Of a stretch of 64,000 nt of DNA, positions 1 through 9,150 are shown piece after piece. Positions within the stretch are counted from its first letter, which is position 1. Every line of letters starts with the position of its first letter. This DNA is from Halegenticoccus soli. Lineage in GTDB: Archaea > Halobacteriota > Halobacteria > Halobacteriales > Haloferacaceae. The stretch lies in assembly GCF_002844195.1 (NCBI RefSeq), contig NZ_PEND01000005.1:124001-188000 (forward strand), written 5' to 3'. The notes under the pieces are model-generated. The model did not search any database. It was not told the DNA's origin and saw nothing but the letters and a program-made list of their open reading frames with translations. The position numbers were made by a program, and so were the translations under genes.

Positions 1-117
1 CGGCTGAAGCCGTGGGATTCCCTCCGGGTTGGGGTATTACGGTTCGCGGTCCACAACTTGTTCTCGCGGGGCGAACCGGCCCTCACTAGGGTCGAACAGG
101 CGAACCGCTGGCTGTCT

Positions 118-138
118 CGAAAACGCGAAGCGTTTTCG
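118..138. repeat. 21-nt 9-3-9 hairpin (loop GAA)
   Basis: Perfect inverted repeat with 9-bp arms CGAAAACGC and GCGTTTTCG around a GAA loop, in the 3' end of the dead tnpB. Confidence 0.8.
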
Positions 139-147
139 ATGAGTCAT

Positions 148-168
148 CGAAGTGCCGGAGGCACTTCG
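148..168. repeat. 21-nt 9-3-9 hairpin (loop GGA)
   Basis: Perfect inverted repeat with 9-bp arms CGAAGTGCC and GGCACTTCG around a GGA loop. It lies 9 nt from the preceding hairpin and has the same geometry. Confidence 0.8.
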
Positions 169-1104
169 AGATGCCAACCAGCCGGTATCCCTATCTCCTC
201 CATCGCAGGCGCGATTCGGGAGTACCCTTCGTCTGATGTTTGCCGCACCGTTGCAGTCAGCGTTCCCGACGAATCCACAATCACGGACGTACAAACCACG
301 TTCGACGCGTTGACGCTTGTCCGACTGCCCGCACGCCGAACACGTTTTCGACGTGCCGCGTTCGGACTTCTCGACCACGTCGATACCTTCGGATGCGACC
401 TTATACGAGAGCATCGTCGTGAAGCGGCCGAACGCCCACCCGTGGAGGTCAAGATTGCCGTGGTCGCCCCAGTTGCGAGCCTCGCCGTTCTCGTCCTCGC
501 GAATGCCGCCGAGGTCGCCGACAACAATCATTCCGACGCCGCGTTCGACGCACTCCGCAACGATATCTTCGACAGTGCGTCCGTCGGGCGGTGCATTTTC
601 TGGCGAAACGCTTCGTTCACGGGAGGTCGAATCGTCAGTTTCGGCGCGTTTCTTGGCGAAGTAGTATTCGTCTTCTTTGAGCGCGCCGCCGGGGTACAAC
701 ACGGTCTTGTCGCCATACGAGACGGTAGCGAGGCCACTGATGCCGAGGTCGATGCCCGCCACACCGTCGCCCGGTACGCTGGCAATGTCGATTTCAACGC
801 GGCAGACGAAGTGCAACCGCTAGACACCGTGTTCGTACACCGCATGAATCTGTTGGACGTCCTTGACGGTCCGACCGACCGGCCCGATAACGTTGTATTC
901 GCAGAGGACGAAATCGGACCGCCCGCCTTTGAGGTTCCGGCCTTTCGAGATGCGAACGCGGTTGTTCGCGGTGTCGTGCTTGAGGCCCGCCACCTTGAAC
1001 GTGACTGTTGACCGTGGGTGGTCGTCGTTGTGTTTGCGGTAGCCGGGCGGATTCGCGTTCTCGTCCCCGCTTCCGCGCTTTTCGTACCAACTGGTGAACG
1101 CCTC

Positions 1105-1127
1105 AGCGAGTTCTTGAAGAACTCGCT
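1105..1127. repeat. Perfect hairpin at the 5' border of the tnpB relic
   Basis: Arms AGCGAGTTCTT and AAGAACTCGCT around one G. The inner part is again a 9-3-9 hairpin (loop TGA). It sits within 40 nt of the tnpB truncation point. Confidence 0.8.
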
Positions 1128-1141
1128 GTGCTCAACGAGCG

Positions 1142-1634
1142 CTAGTTGTTCTCACCAGCCGGAGCGATACGTGCCTCGACCAGATTGAGTTGGTCAGCGA
1201 AGTAGTTCGCGCCCTCGGTCGCGAATCGGCGAGTGTTTCCCTCCGAGACGTCCACCTCGCGCGGCCTGTTGAACATGAGCGCGTAGAGCGCGGTGGGTGT
1301 CTCGGTGTAGCGGATAACCCACCCCTGGTAGTCGCCCGGGTTCTGCACCACGTTGATGTCCCGCCCTTGGCCGCCCTGCAGCAGGTCGATCGTCAGCGAG
1401 TTGGGCAGACTCCCCGTGACGGTGAACCGCGCCCGGGATGAAGTCGTTGGCTTGCACGAGCACCGACCCCGACTCTTGGGCGACAACCCTTCCACTCGCA
1501 CCGACACCAAGCGCGAGCGCTCCGGTCGCTACCGCTCCCTTCTTCATGAACGAGCGGCGGAACTCACTTGATTGGCGAGCGCTGGTTCTCTTCCGTTCCT
1601 CCCCTCGGTTTCTCATCTTACCCTTCGTATTCAT
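1142..1634 (-). pseudogene. Frameshifted Tat-signal secreted protein (paralogue of 45210-45692)
   Basis: Two overlapping frames together rebuild one protein. The first encodes a Tat signal (RRSFMKKGAVATGAL ... VVAQ) and the mature start QESGSVLVQANDFIPG. The second continues RFTVTGSLPNSLTIDLL and runs to a stop at 1142. Comparison with the intact paralogue at 45.2 kb shows that the junction near 1435 has lost 2 nt (CCCGGGCGCGG here, CCCGGGTGCGCGG there). Apart from that the two copies are nearly identical, so duplication is recent or the family is strongly constrained. The tnpB relic abuts the 3' end. Function unknown; an exported soluble or surface protein is inferred from the signal. Confidence 0.85.
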
Positions 1635-1670
1635 GGTCTCTCAGGACCAGTTTAGCCTCAGGTGACACCG

Positions 1671-2073
1671 ACGGAGGGCGAGCGGGAAGTCGGTCTCACT
1701 GTGTTTCTAGCGTCGATGACTCGTATTTCGGCTGTCATCCGCCGTCTGAGACCCCGGTCAAGTCCTACCGGTAATCTAGTATCTGTAGCGGAATCTCCGT
1801 AAAATACTAGTCAAATGGATTAGAATTCCCGATCCTCATTCGGAGAGACAGCGAGAGATCCTGCTCGGTTCAGAAACACCCCCACGGCGCCGTAGACACT
1901 CGCTATCCGTGTGCGTTCAAAACGAGATACGATCACGACGAGAAGTGGCGGTAGTGCAAGAGGGCGTTCCGCGTCACTCGCGTCCGCCTTTCGGTTTGCG
2001 ATATTGTAGAATATCTTACTCTAATTGATTCGACGCACGATCTATGCGATCATCGCCCGAAGGAGGGGTAGCT
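1671..2073. other. Intergenic, no gene seen
   Basis: About 400 nt, becoming AT-rich towards 2030 (TATTGTAGAATATCTTACT), which is a likely promoter zone for the regulator at 2074. No ORF with haloarchaeal codon use, RNA gene or long repeat was recognised. Confidence 0.5.
2060..2067 (+). promoter_or_regulatory. Strong Shine-Dalgarno site
   Basis: AAGGAGGGG lies 7 nt before ATG 2074. Such a strong site is uncommon among the leaderless genes of this window, and it argues for the start at 2074 rather than ATG 2044. Confidence 0.65.
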
Positions 2074-2484
2074 ATGAATCCGAACGACGAGCGATCAAAT
2101 TTACGGCCTCGGGGGTTGGACGCGTCGGAGTCTCCTGACTCGGAAGTGCTATCGTCACACGCGCTATTTGATATTCTCGCCGCGCCAGCCAGGGCGAAGA
2201 TTCTCTCTTTACTCGTGCGCTGCTCGAATCCGATCGAGACGGAGACGCTGACCAGAGTCGTGGCCCTCGAGGACAAAGACGGAGTAGTCGACGCATCCTC
2301 CGTTAACGAGCGCGAGCGAGTTGCCGCCGCTCTCCATCACACCCACCTTCCGAAGCTGAGTAAAGTGGGACTCGTGAAACTCTCCCCCAAAACCGATGAA
2401 GTCAAGCTGATTGTCTCGCCTGACGAGTTGGAACCCTATTTGGCTCTCACGGACGTTCAGGGAAACAACACGTCTCATGAGTAG
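2074..2484 (+). CDS. Winged-helix regulator, DUF7344/ArsR-like type
   Basis: About 136 aa from the start chosen by the ribosome binding site at 2060. After a disordered acidic N-terminus the protein has a helix-turn-helix core (ALFDILAAPARAKILSLLV), a middle section resembling haloarchaeal winged-helix proteins (RVAAALHHTHLPKLSKVG) and a beta wing (GLVKLSPKTDEVKLI). This is the layout of the small haloarchaeal DUF7344 regulators, which often control or accompany HalOD1 proteins. A HalOD1 gene follows 64 nt downstream on the same strand, so the two may be co-transcribed. DNA-binding role inferred from fold; target unknown. Confidence 0.75.
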   Translation: MNPNDERSNLRPRGLDASESPDSEVLSSHALFDILAAPARAKILSLLVRCSNPIETETLTRVVALEDKDGVVDASSVNERERVAAALHHTHLPKLSKVGLVKLSPKTDEVKLIVSPDELEPYLALTDVQGNNTSHE

Positions 2485-2548
2485 TTCGACGCGGCCAGTC
2501 GAAAAAGTCCGGGCGTTGTGAACGGCCGCCTCCGCGGAGAATAGCTCC

Positions 2549-2818
2549 ATGACAAACGACGAGACTCCGATACTACTGCGGTACGAACTCTCCCCGCATG
2601 AAGCTCCGAGCGAAGGCGTCTACTTTGCTCTCGCTACGCTCTTACATCGTTCTCCTCTCGATCTGGATCCGCTCGACGACGCAGTGGATCCGGACGCGTT
2701 AGATGCGCTCTTTCGCCGCCGGAGAGGAGGCGAACTCCGATCCGTCGAATTCGAGTATCTCGGATACAAGATATGCGTTTGTGCGACTGAGATTCAAATA
2801 CATAGGTCGAGCCCGTAA
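2549..2818 (+). CDS. HalOD1 output-domain protein
   Basis: A stand-alone 89-aa protein matching the Halobacterial output domain 1 pattern: VYFALATLLHR, then DPLDDAVDPDALDALF, an RRGGE turn, and two terminal beta strands (VEFEYLGYKICVCATEIQI). In larger proteins this domain sits at the end of signal-transduction modules; alone it is a presumed signalling or regulatory partner. The ATG follows the DUF7344-type gene on the same strand, which supports a two-gene unit. No catalytic residues are recognisable. Confidence 0.8.
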   Translation: MTNDETPILLRYELSPHEAPSEGVYFALATLLHRSPLDLDPLDDAVDPDALDALFRRRRGGELRSVEFEYLGYKICVCATEIQIHRSSP

Positions 2819-3464
2819 CGACGTCCCCTTCGACGCTCTGTTTGCCCCCTCACGCGGCGCGCTCGGTCGGTGCGGTTTGGCCGCGAGAACTTTGGCAGAC
2901 CCCTCCCCTCTACCGGCCCCTCTGCCCGAAAAAGCCAGTAGCGATTGCGTTATTGCGCCTCAAGCATCATTGGACGATTTCGGAGATGCAGGACGATCTA
3001 CGACGGTGTCCGCGGCGGATCCCGAATCGGGATGCCGGGTAGAAACAGCGCTTGACGGCGATTAAAATGACCGAAATCGACAGAGTTGAATCACACAGAG
3101 AGCGGTAATGAGAAGTACTGAGTGGCGCTGAAATCGCGCTAGAACTCTGTGACTCTGTTGAAATCTCCAGTTCGTAACGCCGTTTCGGAGGCGCGCTGAC
3201 TACAAAGGATAGGTTTCGCGCCCTTAGACGTCCACCCCGCTAGGAGAGGCAATCGGTCAGTAGAGGTGCTCCTCTGTGTTTAGAGAGCACAAATGACCCA
3301 CTTCGCTTAACAGTAAGTAGATGAGAGATTAAGAACCACGCCGGCCATGAAACGATCCGATGTTGTGCCAATTTGATCAGAGAGGTAAGTACCGATATCT
3401 GTACGTTCAAGCTCTGTGGCCGCCATACTTATTGAAAACCGGGAGCTATACCCAGTCGCCAGTT
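2819..3464. other. Intergenic, degenerate sequence
   Basis: No convincing gene. A short frame around 2930-3040 (ALLRLKHHWTISEMQDD) may be a scrap of a decayed protein but matches nothing I can name. A 7-1-7 palindrome (ATCCCGA A TCGGGAT) lies near 3018. AT-rich DNA at 3300-3460 probably holds the promoter of the SPW gene. Confidence 0.4.
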
Positions 3465-3908
3465 ATGAGTGACGCTACAACAGACCCTGAGACGACACGT
3501 GCTTCCGAAGACAACCGCTCCCGGAATACCCTCAATACGGACATGATGCAATGGCTGAGTGCCCTCGTCGCGTTGATCGGGTTGTACCTCGTCGCCTCGC
3601 CGTTCATCTTCGAAGCCACGGAGACGGCAATCTGGAACGACACGCTCGTTGGGACCGCGATCTTCGCCCTCGCCGGGTACAATTTCGTCCGTCTATCGAG
3701 AGATCGGTTGGCGAGCGTGGGCATCGCCTCGCTGACCAGCTTGCTCGGACTCTGGGCGCTCATTTCGCCCTACGTCATTGAAATGGGGAGCAACGAACTG
3801 GCGACTGGGACCGCGATCTCCGGGCTGCTCGTCGCTCTCCTCTCGGCCTACAACGCCTATGCCAACAACAAAGCCGACGCGCCTGAACGTACAGGCGCTC
3901 GCGCCTAA
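3465..3908 (+). CDS. SPW repeat membrane protein
   Basis: A 147-aa membrane protein. After an acidic N-terminal tail there are four hydrophobic segments arranged as two repeats. Each repeat has an LxSPF or LISPY element preceded by a tryptophan or leucine-rich helix (QWLSALVALIGLYLVASPF; LLGLWALISPYVIE) and followed by a GTAI...ALAGYN or GTAISG...AYNAY helix. This internal duplication is the signature of the SPW family. The start at 3465 is preferred over 3360 because conserved sequence begins only after it. Function unknown; integral membrane location is inferred from hydropathy. Confidence 0.8.
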   Translation: MSDATTDPETTRASEDNRSRNTLNTDMMQWLSALVALIGLYLVASPFIFEATETAIWNDTLVGTAIFALAGYNFVRLSRDRLASVGIASLTSLLGLWALISPYVIEMGSNELATGTAISGLLVALLSAYNAYANNKADAPERTGARA

Positions 3909-4037
3909 TTCACCACCATTTCCCGCTCTCAACGGTTCGTCATCTGATAACCAGAGCGTCGTGAAAACGCAGCGGTATCCAGTTCTTTATGGGATTGCAG
4001 GCGGCAACACTCCGTCCCGTAGGGTGGGAGGAGCCAC

Positions 4038-4277
4038 CTATAGATTGTGCTCGAAGTGCCGTCGCCGAAAGTGTGCGTAGTGGTGTTGAGTGAGAAGTAT
4101 ACCAAAAAGAACCATTACGACCGCAAACGGAATGGAAACAAAAAACGAGAGGTCATTGAAATAGCTGTTCGCTAATTGAGCGAGAGCGAGCAGCGTTGGG
4201 AGAAGGGAGATCATCGCGGACTGAACGGGAGTTGAGCGAAACATATCAGAGAACGCAACCTCGTCTTGAGTGGTCAT
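4038..4277 (-). CDS. Small two-helix membrane protein
   Basis: A 79-aa frame with a polar N-terminus, two strongly hydrophobic stretches (SAMISLLPTLLALAQLA and IPFAVVMVLFGILL) and a basic, His-rich tail (HHYAHFRRRHFEH), which predicts two membrane helices and a cytoplasmic basic end. Composition is more AT-rich than the neighbours. No family recognised. The hydropathy pattern is the main support; there is no operon partner. Confidence 0.45.
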   Translation of the reverse strand: MTTQDEVAFSDMFRSTPVQSAMISLLPTLLALAQLANSYFNDLSFFVSIPFAVVMVLFGILLTQHHYAHFRRRHFEHNL

Positions 4278-5040
4278 CTGGAACTCGGTTCATGTGTTAA
4301 GAGAGCCTCCAATAACGTTTCGAATTTACTGATGGCCAAGCTATCGCGGGACTGGGGATCTGAGTTATAAAGACGTTGTCAATATTTCAGTTTAACTTTC
4401 CAGATCAGCCGAAATGACGCTCCTACTCATCATTCTGAGTGAGAGGCGGTTACTGTCCAGTGGCATGACCACGTTCAGGAGCCGGCTGTGAACACTTCAA
4501 TATACTAGAAGTCAACACTTTAAGATACTAGAAGTTCTTCCATTCGGCGCCGGAATAGTACGGCGGTGGATAAACGCGCGAGGCGGGAAGTAAGAGAATT
4601 CTCTCAGCACTTCAAGATCAGACTACTGAAGTCGAGCTGACTAGCGTGTGCCGTGACCGCGTTTGGGGGCGTCAAAAGGAGTGATCGTAGAGAAGGAGTG
4701 GTGCGTTAGAACAGCCCTTACATCGCCTGTGAGTAGCAAATTTGGGCTAAAATCCGCTGGCAAACGCCCGTTTGCAGAACTCTGCCGCCTAGGTAGGGTG
4801 GTCTGCGGTATGGCCTTTTGCTATAGCTGGATATAGTTTATACGAATGAGGCGATCAATTCTCGTGTTTTCTTGGTACTCACACGGACTCTATGGGTCTG
4901 TAGGTACCCAAAACCTATATCACGTCCGACTCTAATCGTCTACCAGCCGAAAATGACTGTCTCAGAATCGAGAACCGACGGGGCGAGAGGTCTACTCGAG
5001 ACGCGCTGGAAGCAACACGGGAACCGGCGGGGCGTCGGCC
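4278..5040. other. AT-rich intergenic region before the integrase
   Basis: About 760 nt without a credible gene. It holds a 23-nt tandem repeat at 4491-4536, a looser relative near 4604-4632 (GCACTTCAAGAT ... CTACTGAAGT) and TATA-like DNA at 4820-4850. The composition contrasts sharply with the GC-rich integrase, as expected for a control or attachment region of a mobile replicon. Confidence 0.5.
4491..4536. repeat. 23-nt tandem direct repeat
   Basis: Two adjacent copies of AACACTTYAAKATACTAGAAG (4491-4513 and 4514-4536) with few mismatches. Possible protein-binding iterons. Confidence 0.7.
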
Positions 5041-6333
5041 GTGAGTGACGCAGCGAGCTCGCCGCGAGGCCGCGGCTGGAGCGGCGTCGAAGACGTCCCC
5101 TGGACGCTCCTCGACCTGGACGAACTCGTCGACGCGTACTGGGCCGTCGTCGCGCCGAAACTCGAAGCCGACGGGCTGGACCCGAAACTCGAAAAACCGA
5201 CGCACGGCTGGCTTCGAGAGCGCGATCTCCGACCGCTGCTCTACGCCCTCCGGGAACACCACGACAGGACGTTCGCCCAGTTCTGGGCCAAAGACCTGGG
5301 GCTCGAAGCGGACGAGGCGGGCTACGAGTGGGCGACGGACGACGACCGAACGATCGAGGCCGTAGAGTCCTTCCTCGCGTCGCGGCGCGAGCGCAAAGGG
5401 CTCGCGGAGTCGTCCATCGACACCATCCGGTATCGACTGAACCGCTACGTCCGAGCGTACCGGGAGGAGAACGGGACGGGCGACCTCGTGACGCCCGTCG
5501 CCCGCGACGGCGACGTTCCCGCCTACGAGGCGGTAGACGCCTGCTGGGCGGCGTTCGACCGGCTCCACGCCGAGCTCGACGGCGGACAGACCAAACGCCG
5601 GATCCACCTCGCCGTCTCGAACTGGTACGCCCACCTCGTTCGTCGGAAATGGGCGACGGTGAACCCCGCGGACGGCCTCGACGACGAATTCGACTGGTCC
5701 GCGACGAACGGCGACGGGGACGCGGACACGCCCTGTCTGGCGACCGAGCACGTCCGCGCGCTCTACCGCGCCGCCGCCGATGAGGAGGAACGCCTCCTGG
5801 TGCTCGCGCTCTGCGCGTGGGGGCTCCGCCCGAACGAGGTCGCTCGCCTCCACGCCCGGCAGTTCGTCCTCGACGTCCCCGACGGCGACGTTCCCTACAT
5901 CGAGTTCCGAGAGCGGAAGAACGGCCCGGGCGAAGTGTCGCTCCTGTACGGCCGCGAGGAACTCGAGACTCGACTCGCGGCGGGCGCCGCCGACGACGAG
6001 TGGAGCGGATACCTGTTTCCGTCCCCGCACGCGTCCCGAGAGCACGTCTCCCGGTGGACCGTCTGGAACCGATTCCGTCGTCTCGCCGACCGCGCGGGGC
6101 TCCCCGACGAGATAGACGGCGTCTCCCCGTCGCCGAAGATGGGGCGGCGCTTCTGGTACGACGCGTACTCGTCGTCCCTCGACGTCGTCCTCGGGAGTCT
6201 CGACGAGATCGCCTCGGAGCAGGGAAGTTCGAGCGCCGAGGTCGTCCTGCGGAACTACCTCTCCGATTCGAGAGCGCGCCAGCTTCGACGCGAGCACATG
6301 CGCGAGCGGTTGGCCGAGGCGTTCGAGGGCTGA
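5041..6333 (+). CDS. Tyrosine recombinase / phage-type integrase
   Basis: A 430-aa site-specific recombinase of the haloarchaeal phage-integrase family. The N-terminal half (about 1-200) contains a core-binding helical domain (TIEAVESFLASRRERKGL, then SIDTIRYRLNRYVRAY). The catalytic half shows the box-I arginine region (ALCAWGLRPNEVARL) and a beta-hairpin ending in KNGPGEV. A probable box II (KMGRRFWYDAYS) has a canonical H-x-x-R that is hard to place, and a terminal RNYLSDS carries the likely nucleophile Tyr. GTG at 5041 is the start; the nearby ATG at 4953 is out of frame. Upstream lies an AT-rich repeat region, which suggests a plasmid or integrated element. Confidence 0.8.
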   Translation: MSDAASSPRGRGWSGVEDVPWTLLDLDELVDAYWAVVAPKLEADGLDPKLEKPTHGWLRERDLRPLLYALREHHDRTFAQFWAKDLGLEADEAGYEWATDDDRTIEAVESFLASRRERKGLAESSIDTIRYRLNRYVRAYREENGTGDLVTPVARDGDVPAYEAVDACWAAFDRLHAELDGGQTKRRIHLAVSNWYAHLVRRKWATVNPADGLDDEFDWSATNGDGDADTPCLATEHVRALYRAAADEEERLLVLALCAWGLRPNEVARLHARQFVLDVPDGDVPYIEFRERKNGPGEVSLLYGREELETRLAAGAADDEWSGYLFPSPHASREHVSRWTVWNRFRRLADRAGLPDEIDGVSPSPKMGRRFWYDAYSSSLDVVLGSLDEIASEQGSSSAEVVLRNYLSDSRARQLRREHMRERLAEAFEG

Positions 6334-6385
6334 GCGTCGGTTCGGCTGCCAGCCCGTCCGCCATCTCCCGACGCGGTCAGATCCG

Positions 6386-7819
6386 TCAGGCGCTCTCGGT
6401 TTTCGGCGCGACGTTCTGGTTCAGTCGGAAGAGGTTATCCGGATCGTACCTGGTCTTCACCTCGACCAGTCGATCGTAGTTCTCGCCGAAGAGCGCCTGC
6501 GCGGGATCCTCGTGGAAGCCGGGGAAGTTACCGTAGGTGCCGCTGGCGACCGGCATCTCTCGGACTTCGGCGATGCTCTCGCGGACCCACGCGACGTTCG
6601 CGTCGCTGTCCGCGGGATCGTCCCAGTTCGCTTCGAAGGTGAGCATGTAGGGCTTGTCCCGGTGCCAGAAGGCGGTCGCGTCCCGCTCGACGTCGCTGAT
6701 CGCCCCGCCCAGGTGCCAGAGATCGACCGTCGACAGCTTCGACGGGCTTTCCTCCCCCCGACGCACGAGGAAATCGATCACGTCGTCGTCGAGGCGTTCG
6801 AGGTACGTCGCTTTCCAGTAGTAGTAGCGGCCGTCCGGGTAGTCCTCGTCGAGCAGCGACTGCAGTTCGGTGTACGGCATGGGGCCGCTGAAGTCGACGA
6901 TCGGTTCGGCCGTCGTCCGGAGGGGACGGAACTCTTCGGCGGCGTCGTCCGTCTCGCCGTCGTAACATCCGAGAAAGGCGACCATCGGCTCTCCCCACGC
7001 GTCCTCCGGGAACTCCTCCAGCTCGGGGACGAACCCGTAAAACGGGAGGACGCTCGCCCTCCGCGACGCGGTCTGGGTGTACTCTCGGAAGCGCCGCATG
7101 GCTTCGATCGCGACGTCTCCGCGGTGCAACACGAAGAGACCGTACACCTCGGGACCGACCTCATGTAAGGCGTACTCGAAGGACGTGACGACGCCGAAGT
7201 TTCCGCCGCCGCCTCGAACCGCCCAGAACAGGTCCTCGTTGTGCTCCTCGTTTGCGGTCCGGAGTTCGCCGTCGGCCGTGACGACGTCGACGGACGCGAG
7301 ATTGTCGCACGCCAGTCCGTACTCGCGGCGTAGGTGGCCAACGCCGCCGTTGAGCGTCAGCCCGGCGATGCCGGTGTCCGAGACGACGCCGAGGGGCGTC
7401 GCGAGGCCGAACAGCTGCGTTTCCCGATCGACGTCCCCGAGGGTCGATCCGCCCTCCGCGCGGACCGTTCGCCCTTCGGGATCGACGCGGACGCCGTCCA
7501 TCTCCGAGAGGTCGATGACGACGCCGCCGTCGCAGACGGCCGTCCCGGCCACGTTGTGCCCGCCGCCGCGGACCGCCACCAACAGGTCGCGGTCCCTGGC
7601 GAGGGTCACCGTCTCGACGACGTCCGCGGGGCCCCGACACCGGACGATGAGCGCCGGGCGCTTGTCGATCATGCCGTTCCAGACCCGACGCGCCGCGTCG
7701 TAGCCCTCGTCTCCGGGAGCGATTACCTCACCGCTGACACGTTCTTCGAACGCTCGTATCTCTTCCTCCGGTAGCGCTGTCTCCGGTTCCTCCCCCGCTG
7801 GTTTGCCGGCTTTGGCCAT
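6386..7819 (-). CDS. FAD-linked oxidoreductase, berberine-bridge (BBE) type
   Basis: A 477-aa flavoenzyme of the PCMH/BBE family, which oxidises alcohol, sugar or amine substrates with covalently held FAD. The FAD half has PALIVRCRGPADVVETV, then RGGGHNVAG, in which His88 is the expected FAD-linking residue, then GGSTLGDVD, GLTLNGGVGHL and AVRGGGGNFGVVTSFEY. The C-terminal BBE segment ends YDRLVEVKTRYDPDNLF with RLNQNV. The start is placed at 7819 (MAKAGKP) because upstream residues are not conserved. A paralogue lies at 23.2 kb. Substrate unknown. Confidence 0.88.
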   Translation of the reverse strand: MAKAGKPAGEEPETALPEEEIRAFEERVSGEVIAPGDEGYDAARRVWNGMIDKRPALIVRCRGPADVVETVTLARDRDLLVAVRGGGHNVAGTAVCDGGVVIDLSEMDGVRVDPEGRTVRAEGGSTLGDVDRETQLFGLATPLGVVSDTGIAGLTLNGGVGHLRREYGLACDNLASVDVVTADGELRTANEEHNEDLFWAVRGGGGNFGVVTSFEYALHEVGPEVYGLFVLHRGDVAIEAMRRFREYTQTASRRASVLPFYGFVPELEEFPEDAWGEPMVAFLGCYDGETDDAAEEFRPLRTTAEPIVDFSGPMPYTELQSLLDEDYPDGRYYYWKATYLERLDDDVIDFLVRRGEESPSKLSTVDLWHLGGAISDVERDATAFWHRDKPYMLTFEANWDDPADSDANVAWVRESIAEVREMPVASGTYGNFPGFHEDPAQALFGENYDRLVEVKTRYDPDNLFRLNQNVAPKTESA

Positions 7820-7965
7820 ACTGTCGTGGGTACGACGCGATAGGAGAAATATCTTGCTTAATGTTGACATATATCATCCAGTACAGTACGGACCTCGACC
7901 ACCTTCGAACTTATCGCCTTCAGTCACCCGCCGAAGTTCTCTTCCCGGCTAGAGTGAACTAGGGT

Positions 7966-8017
7966 GGACGGTAACCCGGTGACGGTCCTAGGAGGGGACG
8001 ATAACCCGGTGACGGTC
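7966..8017. repeat. Two 22-nt direct repeats, 30-nt period
   Basis: GGACGRTAACCCGGTGACGG-type unit at 7966-7987 and 7996-8017 with one mismatch, between the flavoenzyme and the EamA gene. Origin unclear; may be a tandem duplication. Confidence 0.7.
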
Positions 8018-8129
8018 GGTCGTGCGCACGGCTTGCCCGGGTTTCGAGCGGTGGGGCCGCAAAGAGGCGCTCGAAAGGTGTCGTCGCGTCCGAGGTCCGC
8101 GCTTCGTCGGGTCGCCCTCGCAGTCTCGG

Positions 8130-9047
8130 CTACCCGTGCGACGCGGTCGAGGACAGGAGGTCCCGGAGCACGTCGTACTTCAGCAGCGCGAACCCGACGA
8201 AAATGACGCCGAAGCCGACGAGCGTCGTGGCCGTGATCGCCTCTCCGAGAAGTAACCACCCGAAGACCGTCGCGACGATCGGAATCGCGTAGTTGATGAG
8301 GTTCGTCTGGATCGCCCCCGTTTCCGCCAGGAGCGTGAAGTACACGGCGTAAGCGACCGCGCCGGCGAAGACTCCCACGTAGCCGAGGGTAACGAGCGCG
8401 GTGAACGTCCAGTCGATCGTCGCCGGCGACTCCCCGGCGAGGGCGCTCGCCGCGTGCACGGTGGCCGCCCCGAGCGGGAGCCCCCACGCGACCTCGGTCG
8501 TGCTCGGAAGCGCGGCGTCGACGTATCGGATCAGGACGCTCCCGAGGGCGACGCTCACCGCCCCGCACAGGAGTATCAGCCGGCCTCTGACGTCCGCCGC
8601 GAGGAGCCCAGTCGGGTCCGGATCGATGACGATTCCGACGCCGATCAGCCCGATCAACAGTCCGATCGCGCCGCGCGGCGAGAGGCGCTCGTCCGTCAAC
8701 AGCGCGATCGCGAACACCGGGGTGAGGACGGGGGCGAGGCTGAAGACGATCGACGCCACGCCGCTCGTCGTGTACTGCTGACCGATGAAGAGGAGCGCGT
8801 TGCTCACTCCGAGAGCCATCACGCCGGTGACGAAAACCCCCGCGACGTCGCGCCGGGTTCGAGGGCGCCAGTCGTCCCGGGTGAAAAGGACGTACGGTAG
8901 CAGAATGGCGGCGGCGAGGTCGAAGCGCAGCGCGACGAACAGAAGCGGCGGAAAGTACGATAACCCGGATCGAGCGGCGACGAACGTCCCGCCGAAGAGG
9001 GTCGCGGCGACGACGAACAGCACGAAGTGGCGACAGCGCGCGTTCAC
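8130..9047 (-). CDS. EamA/DMT-family transporter
   Basis: A 305-aa protein with ten predicted membrane helices in two five-helix EamA repeats. The first repeat begins FVLFVVAATLFGGTFVAARS, with the R/K-rich loop DDWRPRTRRD, and ends with GLLIGLIGVGIVID. The second begins RLILLCGAVSVALGSVLIRY and closes with GEAITATTLVGFGVIFVG. This is the drug/metabolite transporter superfamily, which generally exports small metabolites. It stands alone on the minus strand between the parA module and the flavoenzyme. Substrate cannot be read from sequence. Confidence 0.88.
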   Translation of the reverse strand: MNARCRHFVLFVVAATLFGGTFVAARSGLSYFPPLLFVALRFDLAAAILLPYVLFTRDDWRPRTRRDVAGVFVTGVMALGVSNALLFIGQQYTTSGVASIVFSLAPVLTPVFAIALLTDERLSPRGAIGLLIGLIGVGIVIDPDPTGLLAADVRGRLILLCGAVSVALGSVLIRYVDAALPSTTEVAWGLPLGAATVHAASALAGESPATIDWTFTALVTLGYVGVFAGAVAYAVYFTLLAETGAIQTNLINYAIPIVATVFGWLLLGEAITATTLVGFGVIFVGFALLKYDVLRDLLSSTASHG

Positions 9048-9150
9048 TGCGCGCGTTTACGCGTCGAGACCGAATAACGATCCGCTACCCAGCTACTCTT
9101 TCCGGTTACGGCGTCCGGACGCGTCGAGCGCGGGGAGAGGGACTCGCCGA

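Larger units (their letters stand above)
37..1140 (-). pseudogene. tnpB: Dead IS1341-type tnpB, 5'-truncated with an in-frame stop
   Basis: This is a relic of a TnpB RNA-guided nuclease from an IS200/IS605-type element. Reading leftwards, the frame is open from about 1140 (ELAEAFTSWYEKR) through GRNLKGGRSDF to VYEHGV, then meets TAG at about 828, then continues RLHFVCR. Family members usually have a Trp codon at that spot, so a TGG-to-TAG change is likely. The RuvC part (GIDLGISGL), the KTCSACG zinc half-site and NADCNGA remain, but the second zinc half reads RDCG, with one cysteine lost. The N-terminal helices are missing: the frame begins right where the neighbouring Tat-protein pseudogene ends. 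The C-terminus carries two 9-3-9 hairpins. Inactive as it stands. Confidence 0.85.

Noticed and set aside
2842..3065. Possible transposase remnant in the gap after HalOD1
   Set aside because: A short suggestive string only; no catalytic motif, inverted repeats or second supporting fragment.
4915..6364. Long open frames on the minus strand opposite the integrase (460 and 474 codons)
   Set aside because: Arg/Pro/Gly-rich translations without motifs; typical mirror frames of a GC-rich gene on the other strand.
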